64,000 nucleotides of DNA, taken from Cyclobacteriaceae bacterium (GTDB taxonomy: Bacteria; Bacteroidota; Bacteroidia; Cytophagales; Cyclobacteriaceae). Position 1 is the stretch's first letter; each line of letters starts with the position of its first letter. The position numbers and the translations under genes were made by a program. The notes beneath the pieces are model-generated. The model had not been told where the DNA came from. It did not search any database and saw only the letters and a program-made list of their open reading frames with translations. Shown one piece after another: positions 55,600 to 64,000 of this stretch. The stretch spans positions 1 to 64,000 of the forward strand of contig JAEUUA010000017.1 of the NCBI GenBank assembly GCA_016787755.1, given 5' to 3'.

Positions 55600-57840
55600 T
55601 TAGGCGCTAAACCAATAGGTAAGCTTTATAACAAAAGCTCTGTTCTTAGGGGTGAAATTGGAATAGACACCCGTATTCTCGAATGTATAGAAATAATTAT
55701 CTGTGTAAACGATAAATAAATCTGACACAGGCTTAAACCTCCACTGAAACCGTGAATTGATATTTATATTCTTGTATTGACTGTTGTATTGAAAATAACT
55801 GGTAAAGAAGACAGATCGGGTGAGTGTTAAATCTAATCGGGGACCTATTAAATAAATGTTAGCACTTGTATAGGGTTCTGGTAGTTTAATTTGGTTATAC
55901 CCTATGTCCACAGAAAAAATCCCATAAGGTTGAAACCGGTAATTAAAAATTCCGGTAACGGAATGCCTAGTTCCATTAAAATACTGACCTATTACGGCTG
56001 TACCTTCATAGGTAACTAGCTTACGGGGATCCGATTTGTAACTGACGGTGGCATTTCCATAGGTATAAGCACTACCCTTCAGGATCTTTGTCGCATTATC
56101 TTCCTTTGGAGAATTGGTTGGGTCAAAATCATTAAACAGAAAAGTATAAACATTCTTATAAGTAGCTTCAAGCGTGGCCTGACTCTGAAACGTGATCGCA
56201 TATCCATAAGTCAATTCGTGATCAGTATATCCAAATTCATCATCCCAAATAAAAGCCAGATCCCATGTTGGTCCGTGATTATTTATAGTGGCAGATTTTG
56301 GATACATGAAATAAGCACCCGATGGTGAAATGCGTTTGTATCCATTGCGGGGTACGTAGCCAATGGCCGGAGTATAGTTGGTACCAATAATTTGATGATA
56401 CCAGTTTATGCTAAGTTTTCGGGAACTGTAAATTAAGCTATACCCATGTGCAAACTCATTAGACGGATTTTGTTCGGTAAATTGCTTGTGAAAAAACATA
56501 TTACCTGTCCACTTATTATTCAGGAAACTATAATTGTAATCGAGGCCTGCCACCCGGTTAAAATTATATCCACCCAAACGAAACGAAGTTGAGTCAGTGC
56601 TAAACTGTTGTTGATTTACAAAAATGGCTCGCAAGTTTGAGTTTGTTCCAATTCTTCGCTGAAGGGTTGCAACTGTATTATTAAAGGAAGGAATCTTAGA
56701 TTCTTTAATCTCAGCGGTCTGCATATTTAAAAATCCAACCCGCCAAGATTTGTTTATGTTACCGCTAAGCCTTACTCCAAAATTAATTTTGTTCTGAACA
56801 TTTAGGCCTGTGTTAGGATCACGCGTAATACCAAGTCTTCGCGAAAAGAAGGGTTTTGCATAAATATGACCGTAAGACGAAAACAAGTCTGCATTCTCTA
56901 AAAAGAATTGCCTGCGTTCAGGAAAAAATAATTCAAACCGATCAAGGTTGGTTACTTGTCTATCCACTTCAACTTGCGAAAAATCGGGATTAATGGTTAA
57001 ATCTAAATTAAGGGATGAGGTAATTGCAATCTTTGCGTCCCCACCAAAATCTGTAGTTTGTTTCTGTGGTTCGTCAGTTTGGAAATCGCGAGACATCTGC
57101 CCCTTCGCATATGGTATTAAAGAAATATTTGAACCTGGTTTTTTAGGAGGCGTATCCCAAATCATTTCGCCCGTATAATTTAAGTTGCCTGGTTCAAAAA
57201 ATCGAGGAGTTAGGGGCCAAATAGCTCGTTCATTTTCCTTGCTATCTTGCCTATATAACTTAACATTCCATCGATTGCTCTCTCCTTTAAATCGAAGGGT
57301 TTTAAAAGGAATAGCCAACTCAACGGTCCAATAGCCATCGTGAATCTTTGTTTCCGAATACCATTTGTTGTCCCAGGATAGATCTAAATCCTCTCTTCTT
57401 AGATACCCATTGGCAATAAGGCCTTCACGTTGCACACCAGCCGGACTTAGGCCAAAGAAAAATGCATTGGTTACATCCTGAAATGGATCAAGAATAACCG
57501 CTATTCCATCTAATCCTGCCCCTCTAAAATCTCTTCGAAGGGAGGAAATCACATACCCACCTTTCACGTTGTCATAGGCTACGGCACTGAAGTACAAAAA
57601 ATCATCGTCATAGGTTGCGCGAAATTCAGTTTTTAACACAGAGCGTGAAGTATCATTTGGAAATTGCTGAAACAGATCTGAAATTACTTCTGCATCGCGC
57701 CACACTAATTCGTCAGGCACTCCATCCAACTGAATTGATCCTGTGGCACGTTTAATATTGAAAGTGGGTCTTTGCTTTTGACTTTGTGCAATATTTGTAA
57801 ATAACACAAGACAAAGAAATACGTAAAGTAATCTCATCAA
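55600..57840 (-). CDS. DUF5916 outer-membrane protein with CBM9-like N-terminus
   Basis: A 746-residue exported protein with a signal peptide (ends near SQKQR). Residues about 30-240 are a CBM9-like (carbohydrate-binding family 9) domain (IQLDGVPDELVWRDAEVI, TEFRATYDDDFLYF); about 250-746 form a DUF5916 beta-barrel (NPDFSQVEVDRQVTNLDRFELFFPERR in part; key part PERRQFFLENADLF). Ends in an aromatic residue pair (YWFSA). Frequent in Bacteroidota outer membranes; role unknown. Monocistronic. Confidence 0.9.
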   Translation of the reverse strand: MMRLLYVFLCLVLFTNIAQSQKQRPTFNIKRATGSIQLDGVPDELVWRDAEVISDLFQQFPNDTSRSVLKTEFRATYDDDFLYFSAVAYDNVKGGYVISSLRRDFRGAGLDGIAVILDPFQDVTNAFFFGLSPAGVQREGLIANGYLRREDLDLSWDNKWYSETKIHDGYWTVELAIPFKTLRFKGESNRWNVKLYRQDSKENERAIWPLTPRFFEPGNLNYTGEMIWDTPPKKPGSNISLIPYAKGQMSRDFQTDEPQKQTTDFGGDAKIAITSSLNLDLTINPDFSQVEVDRQVTNLDRFELFFPERRQFFLENADLFSSYGHIYAKPFFSRRLGITRDPNTGLNVQNKINFGVRLSGNINKSWRVGFLNMQTAEIKESKIPSFNNTVATLQRRIGTNSNLRAIFVNQQQFSTDSTSFRLGGYNFNRVAGLDYNYSFLNNKWTGNMFFHKQFTEQNPSNEFAHGYSLIYSSRKLSINWYHQIIGTNYTPAIGYVPRNGYKRISPSGAYFMYPKSATINNHGPTWDLAFIWDDEFGYTDHELTYGYAITFQSQATLEATYKNVYTFLFNDFDPTNSPKEDNATKILKGSAYTYGNATVSYKSDPRKLVTYEGTAVIGQYFNGTRHSVTGIFNYRFQPYGIFSVDIGYNQIKLPEPYTSANIYLIGPRLDLTLTRSVFFTSYFQYNSQYKNININSRFQWRFKPVSDLFIVYTDNYFYTFENTGVYSNFTPKNRAFVIKLTYWFSA

Positions 57841-57912
57841 AACGATTTGATGCTAAATACATAAAATAGTAAAGCACAAAAATGGTATTGTGAGCAAGAG
57901 GAGAAAATCCCT

Positions 57913-58707
57913 TTAAACGGCAATTGGTGCTTTGATGGAAGGATGAGATTGATAGTTCACAATTTCGAAATCCTCGAAGGCATACTCAAATAAACTAGCT
58001 GGTTTCCTTTTAATGGCTAATTGTGGTAATGCAAACGGTTGTCGTTCCAATTGAAGTTTAGCCTGATCTAAATGATTAGAATACAAGTGCACATCCCCTC
58101 CTGTCCAGATAAATTCACCGGGCTTTAGATCACATTGATGCGCCACCATTTCTGTGAGTAATGCATAACTGGCAATATTAAAGGGTACTCCTAAAAAATA
58201 ATCAGCACTGCGCTGATAGAGTTGACAGGAAAGCTTTCCATCGGCTACGTAAAATTGAAAAAGTGCATGGCAGGGAGGCAGCGCCATCTTATCCACTTCT
58301 GCGGGGTTCCATGCCGACACAATATGTCTGCGCGAATCGGGCTTTGTTTTTATTTGATGTACTACCTGAGCCATCTGATCAATCTTTCTTCCATCCGGTG
58401 CTGGCCAACTACGCCATTGACTTCCATACACTGGACCCAAGTCTCCATTTTCATCCGCCCATTCATCCCATATAGAAACACCATTCTCTTTCAAGTATTT
58501 AATATTCGTGTCTCCGTTCAAAAACCATAGCAACTCGTAAATAATAGAACGCACGTGAAGTTTCTTGGTGGTTACCAACGGAAACCCGTCCGATAAATCG
58601 AATCGAAGTTGTCGTCCAAAGACAGATAATGTGCCCGTACCGGTGCGATCGGTTTTACGGGAGCCTTCTTCAAGAATTTCGCTAAGCAAAGTGAGGTATT
58701 GACGCAT
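57913..58707 (-). CDS. thyA: thymidylate synthase
   Basis: A 264-residue ThyA of the same length as in E. coli. Catalytic Cys 146 ([10 protein letters not shown]), Arg/His region [10 protein letters not shown], and [16 protein letters not shown] are present. Converts dUMP to dTMP with methylene-THF. Stands alone; a folA partner is not next to it. Confidence 0.97.
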   Translation of the reverse strand: MRQYLTLLSEILEEGSRKTDRTGTGTLSVFGRQLRFDLSDGFPLVTTKKLHVRSIIYELLWFLNGDTNIKYLKENGVSIWDEWADENGDLGPVYGSQWRSWPAPDGRKIDQMAQVVHQIKTKPDSRRHIVSAWNPAEVDKMALPPCHALFQFYVADGKLSCQLYQRSADYFLGVPFNIASYALLTEMVAHQCDLKPGEFIWTGGDVHLYSNHLDQAKLQLERQPFALPQLAIKRKPASLFEYAFEDFEIVNYQSHPSIKAPIAV

Positions 58708-58749
58708 GTAAGAAACTTTGATGCAAGTACGGGGTTCTGTTAAATAAAA

Positions 58750-58779
58750 AAAAGCCTTCCCTGTTCTGGGAAGGCTTTT
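58750..58779 (-). terminator. intrinsic terminator after the 298-residue lipoprotein gene
   Basis: Perfect 12-base stem AAAAGCCTTCCC / GGGAAGGCTTTT with a TGTTCT/AGAACA loop. On the minus strand it is followed by a T run. It lies 19 bases past the stop at 58798. Confidence 0.92.
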
Positions 58780-58797
58780 GAAATCAAAAGGCAGAAA

Positions 58798-59694
58798 CTA
58801 ATTATCCGCCTTAACCTCGATTGTTTTGGACTGACCGTTGATCGTTATTGTCACTAGCTTATCACATTCACCAGTTCCATAGTCAATAGTGATTACCTTG
58901 TTTTCAACCGTTAATACTTTTGTGCCTTCAACGGCCATAAAAATTTTATTGGAAATTGCACACTGACGCTTGTAGACCAGCGGTTTAGTGATTTCCACCT
59001 GGTAGGTTTTTTCATTGCGGTTAGTTCCGGCCGATGTTCCATCGACAATCCATTGATCTGTTAATGGGTTGTTACCGCGTACCCATTCCCGTGTGTGGTT
59101 CACTTCACGGGTGGCTGAAGATCCATCAGGCCAGGTAGCCTTTCCACCAACCAGTACAATTGAAAACTTAGGGTTGCTTTCAATACTGCCAGATACATTT
59201 GTAACAGTGCGTGTTCCTTCTATCTTAATCCCATTAATAAAATACTCCATGAAGGTGGTTATGATTTTTGAGCCCGGTAAAAAGCGTTTGCCCACGAATT
59301 CTACTTTAATTTTTCCTTTACGAACATTACCTCTGGCATCTGTGCAGCCTTCACCAAAATTAATAATAATGAAACCGTGAGGTTTATCTTGATTATTATC
59401 ATTTGCAAATTCAAATGTTACCGTTGCACAGTTGAAGCGATGATCACCATCAGGTTTAACACCCTCTCTTCCGCTTGAAGACTCCCTTCCACCACTCGCT
59501 GTTGAGGCATCCACAGCCACAGCCAGTGTTGCCATGTCATCAGCGTCTTCAAAATAACCATCTGTGGCCGCTTCATTTTCAACATTTTGCGAATCACTGG
59601 TCGCTAGATTAAAATTCTCATCATTACATGAAGAGAGTATTACTAGAAAGACGACTAGTAAGCTTGATAGACTTTTTAAATGGATTTTTTTCAT
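58798..59694 (-). CDS. lipoprotein, hypothetical
   Basis: A 298-residue predicted lipoprotein (lipobox VILSSC, Cys 23). After a variable, Ser/Gly-rich linker (residues about 45-80) comes a beta-rich domain with four paired cysteines (FNCATVTFEF, FGEGCTD, RQCAISNK, GECDKLVTI), suggesting two disulfides. No family recognised with confidence. Divergent from the DUF3575 gene. The upstream intergenic DNA has a hairpin at 59781-59797. Confidence 0.78.
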   Translation of the reverse strand: MKKIHLKSLSSLLVVFLVILSSCNDENFNLATSDSQNVENEAATDGYFEDADDMATLAVAVDASTASGGRESSSGREGVKPDGDHRFNCATVTFEFANDNNQDKPHGFIIINFGEGCTDARGNVRKGKIKVEFVGKRFLPGSKIITTFMEYFINGIKIEGTRTVTNVSGSIESNPKFSIVLVGGKATWPDGSSATREVNHTREWVRGNNPLTDQWIVDGTSAGTNRNEKTYQVEITKPLVYKRQCAISNKIFMAVEGTKVLTVENKVITIDYGTGECDKLVTITINGQSKTIEVKADN

Positions 59695-59780
59695 AAGGTT
59701 TTTAAGTTAATTGCTGCTTTGAGTGCTAAATCACTGAAAAGTTTAATTGGTAACTAAAATATTTTTCTATCTATGCAAGA

Positions 59781-59797
59781 ATGCCGTAATTCGGCAT
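59781..59797. promoter_or_regulatory. inverted repeat ATGCCG-TAATT-CGGCAT before the DUF3575 gene
   Basis: Perfect 6-base arms, five-base loop, ending 18 bases before the ATG at 59815 and lying in a divergent intergenic region. Either an operator or a leader hairpin; no regulator suggested. Confidence 0.4.
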
Positions 59798-59814
59798 AAT
59801 TAACCCCTAAAAAA

Positions 59815-60354
59815 ATGAAGAAATACCTACAACTTTCAGTTATTCCACTTCTGTTCTTTGGATTGTCACTCGCTGGTGTGGCTCAAGAAAATGTTTTTAA
59901 AATCAATATTTTCAGTCCTGTAGTGAAAACCCTAAACGTCTCTTACGAAAGAAAATTAAGTGCAACAGGTAGTTTTCAACTGGGATTCTTTTACACAGGC
60001 TATAGTACGGATGGCACAAAGTTTTCAGGAATTGGGATTACCCCAGAGTATCGCTTTTATCTTTCCGAGACCGAGGCTCCACAAGGCGTATATGTAGCTC
60101 CATTTATCAGATATCAGAATTTTAAATTAGAGGAAGAATCTACCAATGATAAGGGAACATTATCGATGTTTGGTGGTGGTCTTATTATTGGTAAGCAATG
60201 GATTTTTAAGGAAAAGATTTCATTGGATATTTTTATCGGACCATCCTACTCAAGTGGCAATGTGAAAGTTGATAGTGGCCAAGATAGCTTTGATACAGGT
60301 GTCTTTGATGGATTTGGCGTGCGCACAGGTGTTACGTTGGGCTTCGCTTTTTAA
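59815..60354 (+). CDS. DUF3575-like outer-membrane beta-barrel protein
   Basis: A 179-residue exported protein (signal peptide about 1-24) with repeating strands of a small beta-barrel (KTLNVSYERKLSATGSFQLG, GIGITPEYRFYL, FGVRTGVTLGFAF) ending in an aromatic residue. Resembles DUF3575 proteins. No function is known. Followed by a terminator hairpin at 60377-60400. Confidence 0.82.
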   Translation: MKKYLQLSVIPLLFFGLSLAGVAQENVFKINIFSPVVKTLNVSYERKLSATGSFQLGFFYTGYSTDGTKFSGIGITPEYRFYLSETEAPQGVYVAPFIRYQNFKLEEESTNDKGTLSMFGGGLIIGKQWIFKEKISLDIFIGPSYSSGNVKVDSGQDSFDTGVFDGFGVRTGVTLGFAF

Positions 60355-60376
60355 TTAATTACATTTAATATTGATA

Positions 60377-60400
60377 AAAGGCTGCTGGTATGCAGCCTTT
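60377..60400 (+). terminator. hairpin terminator after the DUF3575 gene
   Basis: Stem AAAGGCTGC / GCAGCCTTT (60377-60385, 60392-60400) with a TGGTAT loop. The trailing T tract is weak (AGTTTTATTG). Confidence 0.75.
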
Positions 60401-60410
60401 AGTTTTATTG

Positions 60411-60418
60411 TACCTTTG
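60411..60418 (+). promoter_or_regulatory. -7 element (TACCTTTG) just before the DUF4159 gene
   Basis: Exact TAnnTTTG match followed by C, only four bases before the ATG at 60423. Transcription would start at or just after the ATG, so the mRNA may be leaderless, or the true start is internal. Confidence 0.55.
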
Positions 60419-60422
60419 CGAG

Positions 60423-61085
60423 ATGAGGTTGAAACCAATACTAGTTGGATTGTTTATTTATCTTGGAGTAATTCCTTGCTTAGCACAACCTACCATAAAG
60501 ATTGCCAAGCTGAAGTATAATGGCGGGGGCGATTGGTATGCAAACAAAACTGCGTTGCCTAACCTGATTACCTTTTGCAACCAAGAACTTGGGATGATGC
60601 TTAATGCGGACGAAGAAATTGCTGAAGCGGGTAGTCCTGACTTGTTTGATTATCCCTACCTTTATATGACGGGCCACGGTAATGTGGTTTTTTCCAGTAG
60701 TGAGGCGCAGAACCTAAGAAACTATCTTATTGGGGGCGGCTTCCTTCATGTCGATGATAACTATGGGCTCGATAAATTTATTCGCCTCGAATTAAAAAAA
60801 GTCTTCCCTGAACTTGAATTGATCGAGGTCCCTTTCTCCCATCCGATCTATCATCAGAAATTTAACTTTCCGAACGGCCTACCTAAAATTCATGAACATG
60901 ATGGCAAACCGGCCCAGGGGTTGGGACTTTTTTATGAAGGCAGGTTAGTTGTTTTCTATTCGTATGAATGCGATTTGGGGAATGGTTGGGAAGACCCCCG
61001 CATCCACAACGATCCGGAAGAAAAGCGTCAGCAAGCCCTTAAAATGGGTGCCAATATTCTTTCCTACTGCTTTACAAGCAATTGA
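60423..61085 (+). CDS. DUF4159 exported protein
   Basis: A 220-residue protein with a signal peptide (start ATG 60423, cleavage after CLAQ). The DUF4159 domain follows: KYNGGGDWYANKTALPNL, LYMTGHGNVVFSS, GGFLHVDDNYGLDKF and HPIYHQKF. The fold is like a class I glutamine amidotransferase (ThuA-like), with unknown function; GldG-type and DUF4159 proteins often occur in the same genomes. Followed by a BlaI-type gene. Confidence 0.88.
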   Translation: MRLKPILVGLFIYLGVIPCLAQPTIKIAKLKYNGGGDWYANKTALPNLITFCNQELGMMLNADEEIAEAGSPDLFDYPYLYMTGHGNVVFSSSEAQNLRNYLIGGGFLHVDDNYGLDKFIRLELKKVFPELELIEVPFSHPIYHQKFNFPNGLPKIHEHDGKPAQGLGLFYEGRLVVFYSYECDLGNGWEDPRIHNDPEEKRQQALKMGANILSYCFTSN

Positions 61086-61128
61086 TTTACAATAATTTAC
61101 TAAAACGTTAGGAAGCTATTTTGATTTT

Positions 61129-61156
61129 TATAACTAAGTTATACGTTTTACAACGT
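61129..61156. promoter_or_regulatory. two adjacent dyads before the BlaI-type gene
   Basis: A palindrome TATAACT-A-AGTTATA at 61129-61143 is directly followed by ACGTT-TTAC-AACGT at 61143-61156, 17 bases before the ATG at 61173. BlaI/MecI proteins bind two-fold sites over their own promoters, so this is the best operator candidate. The sequence is not the classic TACA/TGTA site. Confidence 0.5.
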
Positions 61157-61172
61157 AATCAATAGTTGAATC

Positions 61173-61556
61173 ATGAAAGAACTTACCAAAGCCGAAGATC
61201 AGATTATGCAAGTGTTATGGAAACTTGAAAAAGCATTTGTAAAAGACATTGTTAAACAATTACCCGAACCCAAACCAGCTTACAATACGGTATCTACCAT
61301 CGTGCGGATTTTAGAAAAGAAGGGATTTATTGGCTACAAAGCGTTTGGTAAAACACATGAGTACTTTCCGCTTATCGCGAAAGAGAAATATACTCGCTTC
61401 TACCTGAACAACATGATCACTCGATATTTTAATGGCTCGTTTCAAAATCTCGTTTCTTTTTTCGCGAAAGACAACGGAATGAAAGTTCAGGAAATCGATG
61501 AACTCGTACGAGAGCTCGAAAAAATTAAGACCAAAAAACCAAGAACACCTTCTTGA
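61173..61556 (+). CDS. BlaI/MecI-family transcriptional repressor
   Basis: A 127-residue repressor: LTKAEDQIMQVLWKLEKAFVKDIVKQL in part (key part AEDQIMQVLWKL), the winged-helix YNTVSTIVRILEKKGFIGYK, and a C-terminal dimerisation helix (VQEIDELVRELEKIK). Such repressors are normally paired with a BlaR1-type sensor protease (M56), which is absent here: about 200 bases without a gene follow, then a minus-strand gene. Possible dyad operator upstream. Target genes unknown. Confidence 0.88.
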   Translation: MKELTKAEDQIMQVLWKLEKAFVKDIVKQLPEPKPAYNTVSTIVRILEKKGFIGYKAFGKTHEYFPLIAKEKYTRFYLNNMITRYFNGSFQNLVSFFAKDNGMKVQEIDELVRELEKIKTKKPRTPS

Positions 61557-61761
61557 AATTATTTAATTGAGGCAAACCTGGGTTGATTTTCTTTTATGTA
61601 ATTTTTTAGCTTCTGTTGCAATGTGAATGGAGCCCGGCAAAGGGCAAAAGCCAAATTGTAAGACAACGCCTGGTTGTACCTATTATATTTAAGCTCGGAT
61701 AATCAGGATTTCTTAAATCATGGTTTACAGCGCCTGAGGGTATCAAGCACTGTAAACTTTA

Positions 61762-62907
61762 TTAGTTGCCCAACACCTCTTCCAACTTCTTATCGAGCGC
61801 TGAGCCTCGTAAATTTTTAGCTATGATTTTGCCTTGAGGATCAATCAATATTGAAAAAGGGATTGCATTGATGTTGTAATCTTTTGCGGCCTGTGAATCA
61901 AAATATTTAAGATCAGACACATGGGTCCATACTAAGCCATCTTCAGCAATGGCTTGCATCCAATCCGCTTTGGTACGATCGAGCGATACCCCAAATACTT
62001 CAAACCCTTTGTCTTTAAATTTATGATAGGCCTTTACAACATTGGGATTTTCCCTGCGACACGGTCCGCACCATTTTGCCCAGAAATCCACCAGAACATA
62101 TTTTCCTTGTAAGGACGAAAGCGCTATGGTCTGACCATCGGGATTGGGTAATGCTATTTCAGGTGCCGGTTGACCGATAGCAGTCACTTTCATTTTCTCC
62201 ACCATATCCACAAACTCTTTCGTATAGTTTGAGTTTGGCCATGCACTTTTAAACTTCTCTGCAGAAGAAACATAGAGGTCAAGATACTTATCCCGATCTA
62301 ATAAATTATTCTGCTGGAGCAGATTCATTAGGCCAAGCGATGCAGGTTGGTCTTTCAATATAGTTGCAACCTGATCATATCCCTTCTCAAGATTACGCAT
62401 GTAGTCCCCTTGTAACTCAGCTATACGAGCCATATCATTATTGGATGAGGCCAAGGAAAACTCTGTCTGTATGGTCATCATCTCAGGCGATTCCTGCGTG
62501 CGCTGCATAATGCCCTGCACGTTAGTAATCAGATCCTGATCAGGCGATCCAAGTACCGCAGCATACCCGTTCTGATTGTTCCCATCCACATTTATTTCGA
62601 TGTCTGTTTTATCAAGGATAAAATTGAGCATCTGCTTATTATAAAAATTGATTTGATAATAGCCCGGTTCTGATAAACGAAGTGTTTTCCTGAATGTGTA
62701 ATTACTTTTCAACGCAACGGTATCTTTTTCTCCTAACCCATCAAGATTGATTTTTTGAATAGATATCTCACCGGTTTGTGGAAAGCCTACCTTTCCCCGA
62801 ATTGTAACATCCCACCCTTCTTGCCCCTGTATTTTACCACACCCCAGCATAATGGCTGAAGCTAGCAGGACCACTATTATCTGAACACTGATCTTCTTCA
62901 TATTCAT
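61762..62907 (-). CDS. TlpA-like thiol:disulfide oxidoreductase lipoprotein with DUF4369
   Basis: A 381-residue predicted lipoprotein (lipobox MLGC near residue 23). Residues about 30-130 are a DUF4369-type beta domain (TIRGKVGFPQTGEISIQ in part), a helical linker follows, and about 245-381 form a thioredoxin-like domain with WCGPC near 276-280 (FWAKWCGPCRRENP). Reduces or shuffles disulfides in the periplasm. The gatB stop lies 4 bases upstream, so it is likely cotranscribed with gatB. Common in Bacteroidota. Confidence 0.92.
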   Translation of the reverse strand: MNMKKISVQIIVVLLASAIMLGCGKIQGQEGWDVTIRGKVGFPQTGEISIQKINLDGLGEKDTVALKSNYTFRKTLRLSEPGYYQINFYNKQMLNFILDKTDIEINVDGNNQNGYAAVLGSPDQDLITNVQGIMQRTQESPEMMTIQTEFSLASSNNDMARIAELQGDYMRNLEKGYDQVATILKDQPASLGLMNLLQQNNLLDRDKYLDLYVSSAEKFKSAWPNSNYTKEFVDMVEKMKVTAIGQPAPEIALPNPDGQTIALSSLQGKYVLVDFWAKWCGPCRRENPNVVKAYHKFKDKGFEVFGVSLDRTKADWMQAIAEDGLVWTHVSDLKYFDSQAAKDYNINAIPFSILIDPQGKIIAKNLRGSALDKKLEEVLGN

Positions 62908-62911
62908 AATC

Positions 62912-64000
62912 TCAACTCATTTTTTTAATTAATAATTCTGTAGTGACCTTAGGGTCTGCTTTTCCTTTCGTGCGCTTCATCACTTCGCCCATAAACATAG
63001 TGATAATTGCTTTTTTTCCTTTCTTATATTCCTTCACCTTTTGCGGAAACTCGCTAATCACTGCCTCTACAACGGGGAGAATGGAATCCTCATTGCTGTC
63101 CTGAATCAAATTTAATTCCTGAGCCAGGATGAGCGGTAATTTTGTTGGGCTCATAATCAACTCCGGGAATAATTTTTGCGCAGCAACTGCAAAATTCAAT
63201 TTTCCCGCATCAATCAATGAAATAACTGCTGCCAAGGTTTCTGGCGAAAGCGGCAACTGATTGGCGGCAAGATTTGCATCATTTAACCACGACTTCACCG
63301 GCCCCATCAACCAGTTTGATACGGCCTTAAAGTTTTGAGTGTGTTTGCAAACTTCTATAAAATAGAACGCCATCTCTCTCGAGTCAGTCAGCACCTGCGC
63401 ATCATAAGCGGGAAGTTTGTATTCCAATATAAATTTTTGTTGCAACTCGCGCGGCAATGCGGGCATCGATTTTCGCACTTCTTCGAGCCATGCTTCTGAT
63501 ACTTCCATCGGACTCAAATCCGGATCGGGAAAGTACCGATAATCATTAAGCTCTTCCTTCGTGCGCATGCTATATGTAAGTCCGGTATGGGCATCGAATG
63601 TGCGCGTTTCTGAGACAACCGCTTCACCCTTTTCTAAGATTGCAAATTGCCGCTCGGCCTCATGATCAATGGCGCGCTGTACATTGCGGATGGAGTTCAT
63701 GTTCTTGATCTCTACTTTCTTTCCAAACTCGTTAGCGTCTTTCAACATTAATGAGACATTGGCATCGCAACGCAGCGAGCCTTCTTCCATATTGCCATCG
63801 CAAATTTCGAGATAGCGAACCAGTTTACGGATTTCAGTTAACAACGCATAAGCTTCCTCAGAACTTCGCAAGGCAGGCTCGGTAACTATTTCAATTAACG
63901 GAACTCCCGAACGATTCAGGTCGATCAAGGTATCAGACTCACTATCCAAGTGAATTGATTTTCCTGCATCTTCTTCAATGTGAATGCGGTTTAATGGAAC
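62912..64000 (-). CDS. gatB: Asp/Glu-tRNA amidotransferase subunit B, 5' end outside window
   Basis: About 362 C-terminal residues of GatB; the frame runs open to base 64000, so the start lies beyond the window. Features: LIDLNRSGVPLIEIVTEP, RCDANVSLM, KNMNSIRNVQRAIDHEAERQ (key part NMNSIRNVQRAI), TGLTYSMRTKEELNDYRYFPDPDL in part, then the C-terminal helical YqeY-like tail. With GatA and GatC it converts Glu-tRNA(Gln) and Asp-tRNA(Asn) to amidated forms. The TlpA-like gene follows after 4 bases. Confidence 0.96.
   Translation of the reverse strand, partial: VPLNRIHIEEDAGKSIHLDSESDTLIDLNRSGVPLIEIVTEPALRSSEEAYALLTEIRKLVRYLEICDGNMEEGSLRCDANVSLMLKDANEFGKKVEIKNMNSIRNVQRAIDHEAERQFAILEKGEAVVSETRTFDAHTGLTYSMRTKEELNDYRYFPDPDLSPMEVSEAWLEEVRKSMPALPRELQQKFILEYKLPAYDAQVLTDSREMAFYFIEVCKHTQNFKAVSNWLMGPVKSWLNDANLAANQLPLSPETLAAVISLIDAGKLNFAVAAQKLFPELIMSPTKLPLILAQELNLIQDSNEDSILPVVEAVISEFPQKVKEYKKGKKAIITMFMGEVMKRTKGKADPKVTTELLIKKMS

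Noticed and set aside
61173..61556. Complete BlaI-BlaR1 resistance module
   Set aside because: No M56 sensor gene follows and no beta-lactamase of the relevant class is adjacent.

Overview
The window looks like a chromosomal segment of a Bacteroidota bacterium, most likely from the Cytophagales side of the phylum. Evidence: a gliding-type ABC accessory gene (GldG-like) followed by a DUF4340 gene, DUF5916, DUF4159, DUF3108 and TlpA/DUF4369 proteins, a lysine-rich H1-like protein plus a 59-residue histone-H1-like protein, near absence of Shine-Dalgarno sequences, several TAnnTTTG-type -7 promoter elements, and a sphingolipid/sulfonolipid-type acyl-CoA:amino acid synthase. This placement is inferred from gene content; no rRNA or tRNA gene was recognised. 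No phage, IS element, CRISPR array or integron was seen. The two outermost genes (GldG-like on the left, gatB on the right) are cut by the window edges.

Layout. 1-6.6 kb: GldG-like/DUF4340 pair, two small coupled genes, an exported M20 peptidase, an EHP-repeat lipoprotein, a transglutaminase-like lipoprotein and a SRAP (HMCES/YedK) protein whose last five residues form a QxxLF clamp-binding-like motif. 6.7-18.6 kb: a 1303-residue PmoA-like/PVC-dehydrogenase/HEAT/cytochrome c lipoprotein, a serine hydrolase, a metal-binding rhodanese, NTF2-like and DUF2071 proteins, then a two-gene unit of a long carotenoid-oxygenase-family protein with a membrane adenylate cyclase, followed by a decayed second DUF2071 copy. 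18.9-23.8 kb: topoisomerase IV (parC, parE); the ParC tail carries two further QxxLF motifs. 24-31.2 kb: sterol-desaturase-type hydroxylase, 3-hydroxybutyryl-CoA dehydrogenase, mscL, DUF3108, dapD and a glycosyltransferase.

31.2-35.7 kb: a DtxR/MntR-type regulator with a clear palindromic operator over its promoter, translationally coupled to an Nramp transporter fused to a universal-stress domain; then mnmE and the lysine-rich protein. 35.8-42.5 kb: prohibitin, citrate synthase, acyl-CoA-binding protein, rsmE, ligA, a hypothetical protein and dapA. 42.5-46 kb: a three-gene VOC/SRPBCC/DUF1801 unit, the small histone-H1-like gene and the AOS-family synthase. 46-51.8 kb: accC-DUF1015-maf-CPBP run, meeting a ppa/glycosyltransferase-9 pair by a 22-base tail-to-tail overlap. 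51.9-64 kb: sdaAB-tolC-MFP run without an inner-membrane pump gene, DUF5916 outer-membrane protein, thyA, a lipoprotein, DUF3575 and DUF4159 proteins, a solitary BlaI-type repressor, a TlpA-like lipoprotein and gatB.

Most of the window is ordinary core chromosome. The parts most worth a second look are the carotenoid-oxygenase/adenylate-cyclase pair, the clamp-binding-like motifs in SRAP and ParC, the multidomain cytochrome lipoprotein, the self-regulated manganese module, and several short repeats and gene remnants between 17.8 and 18.9 kb.
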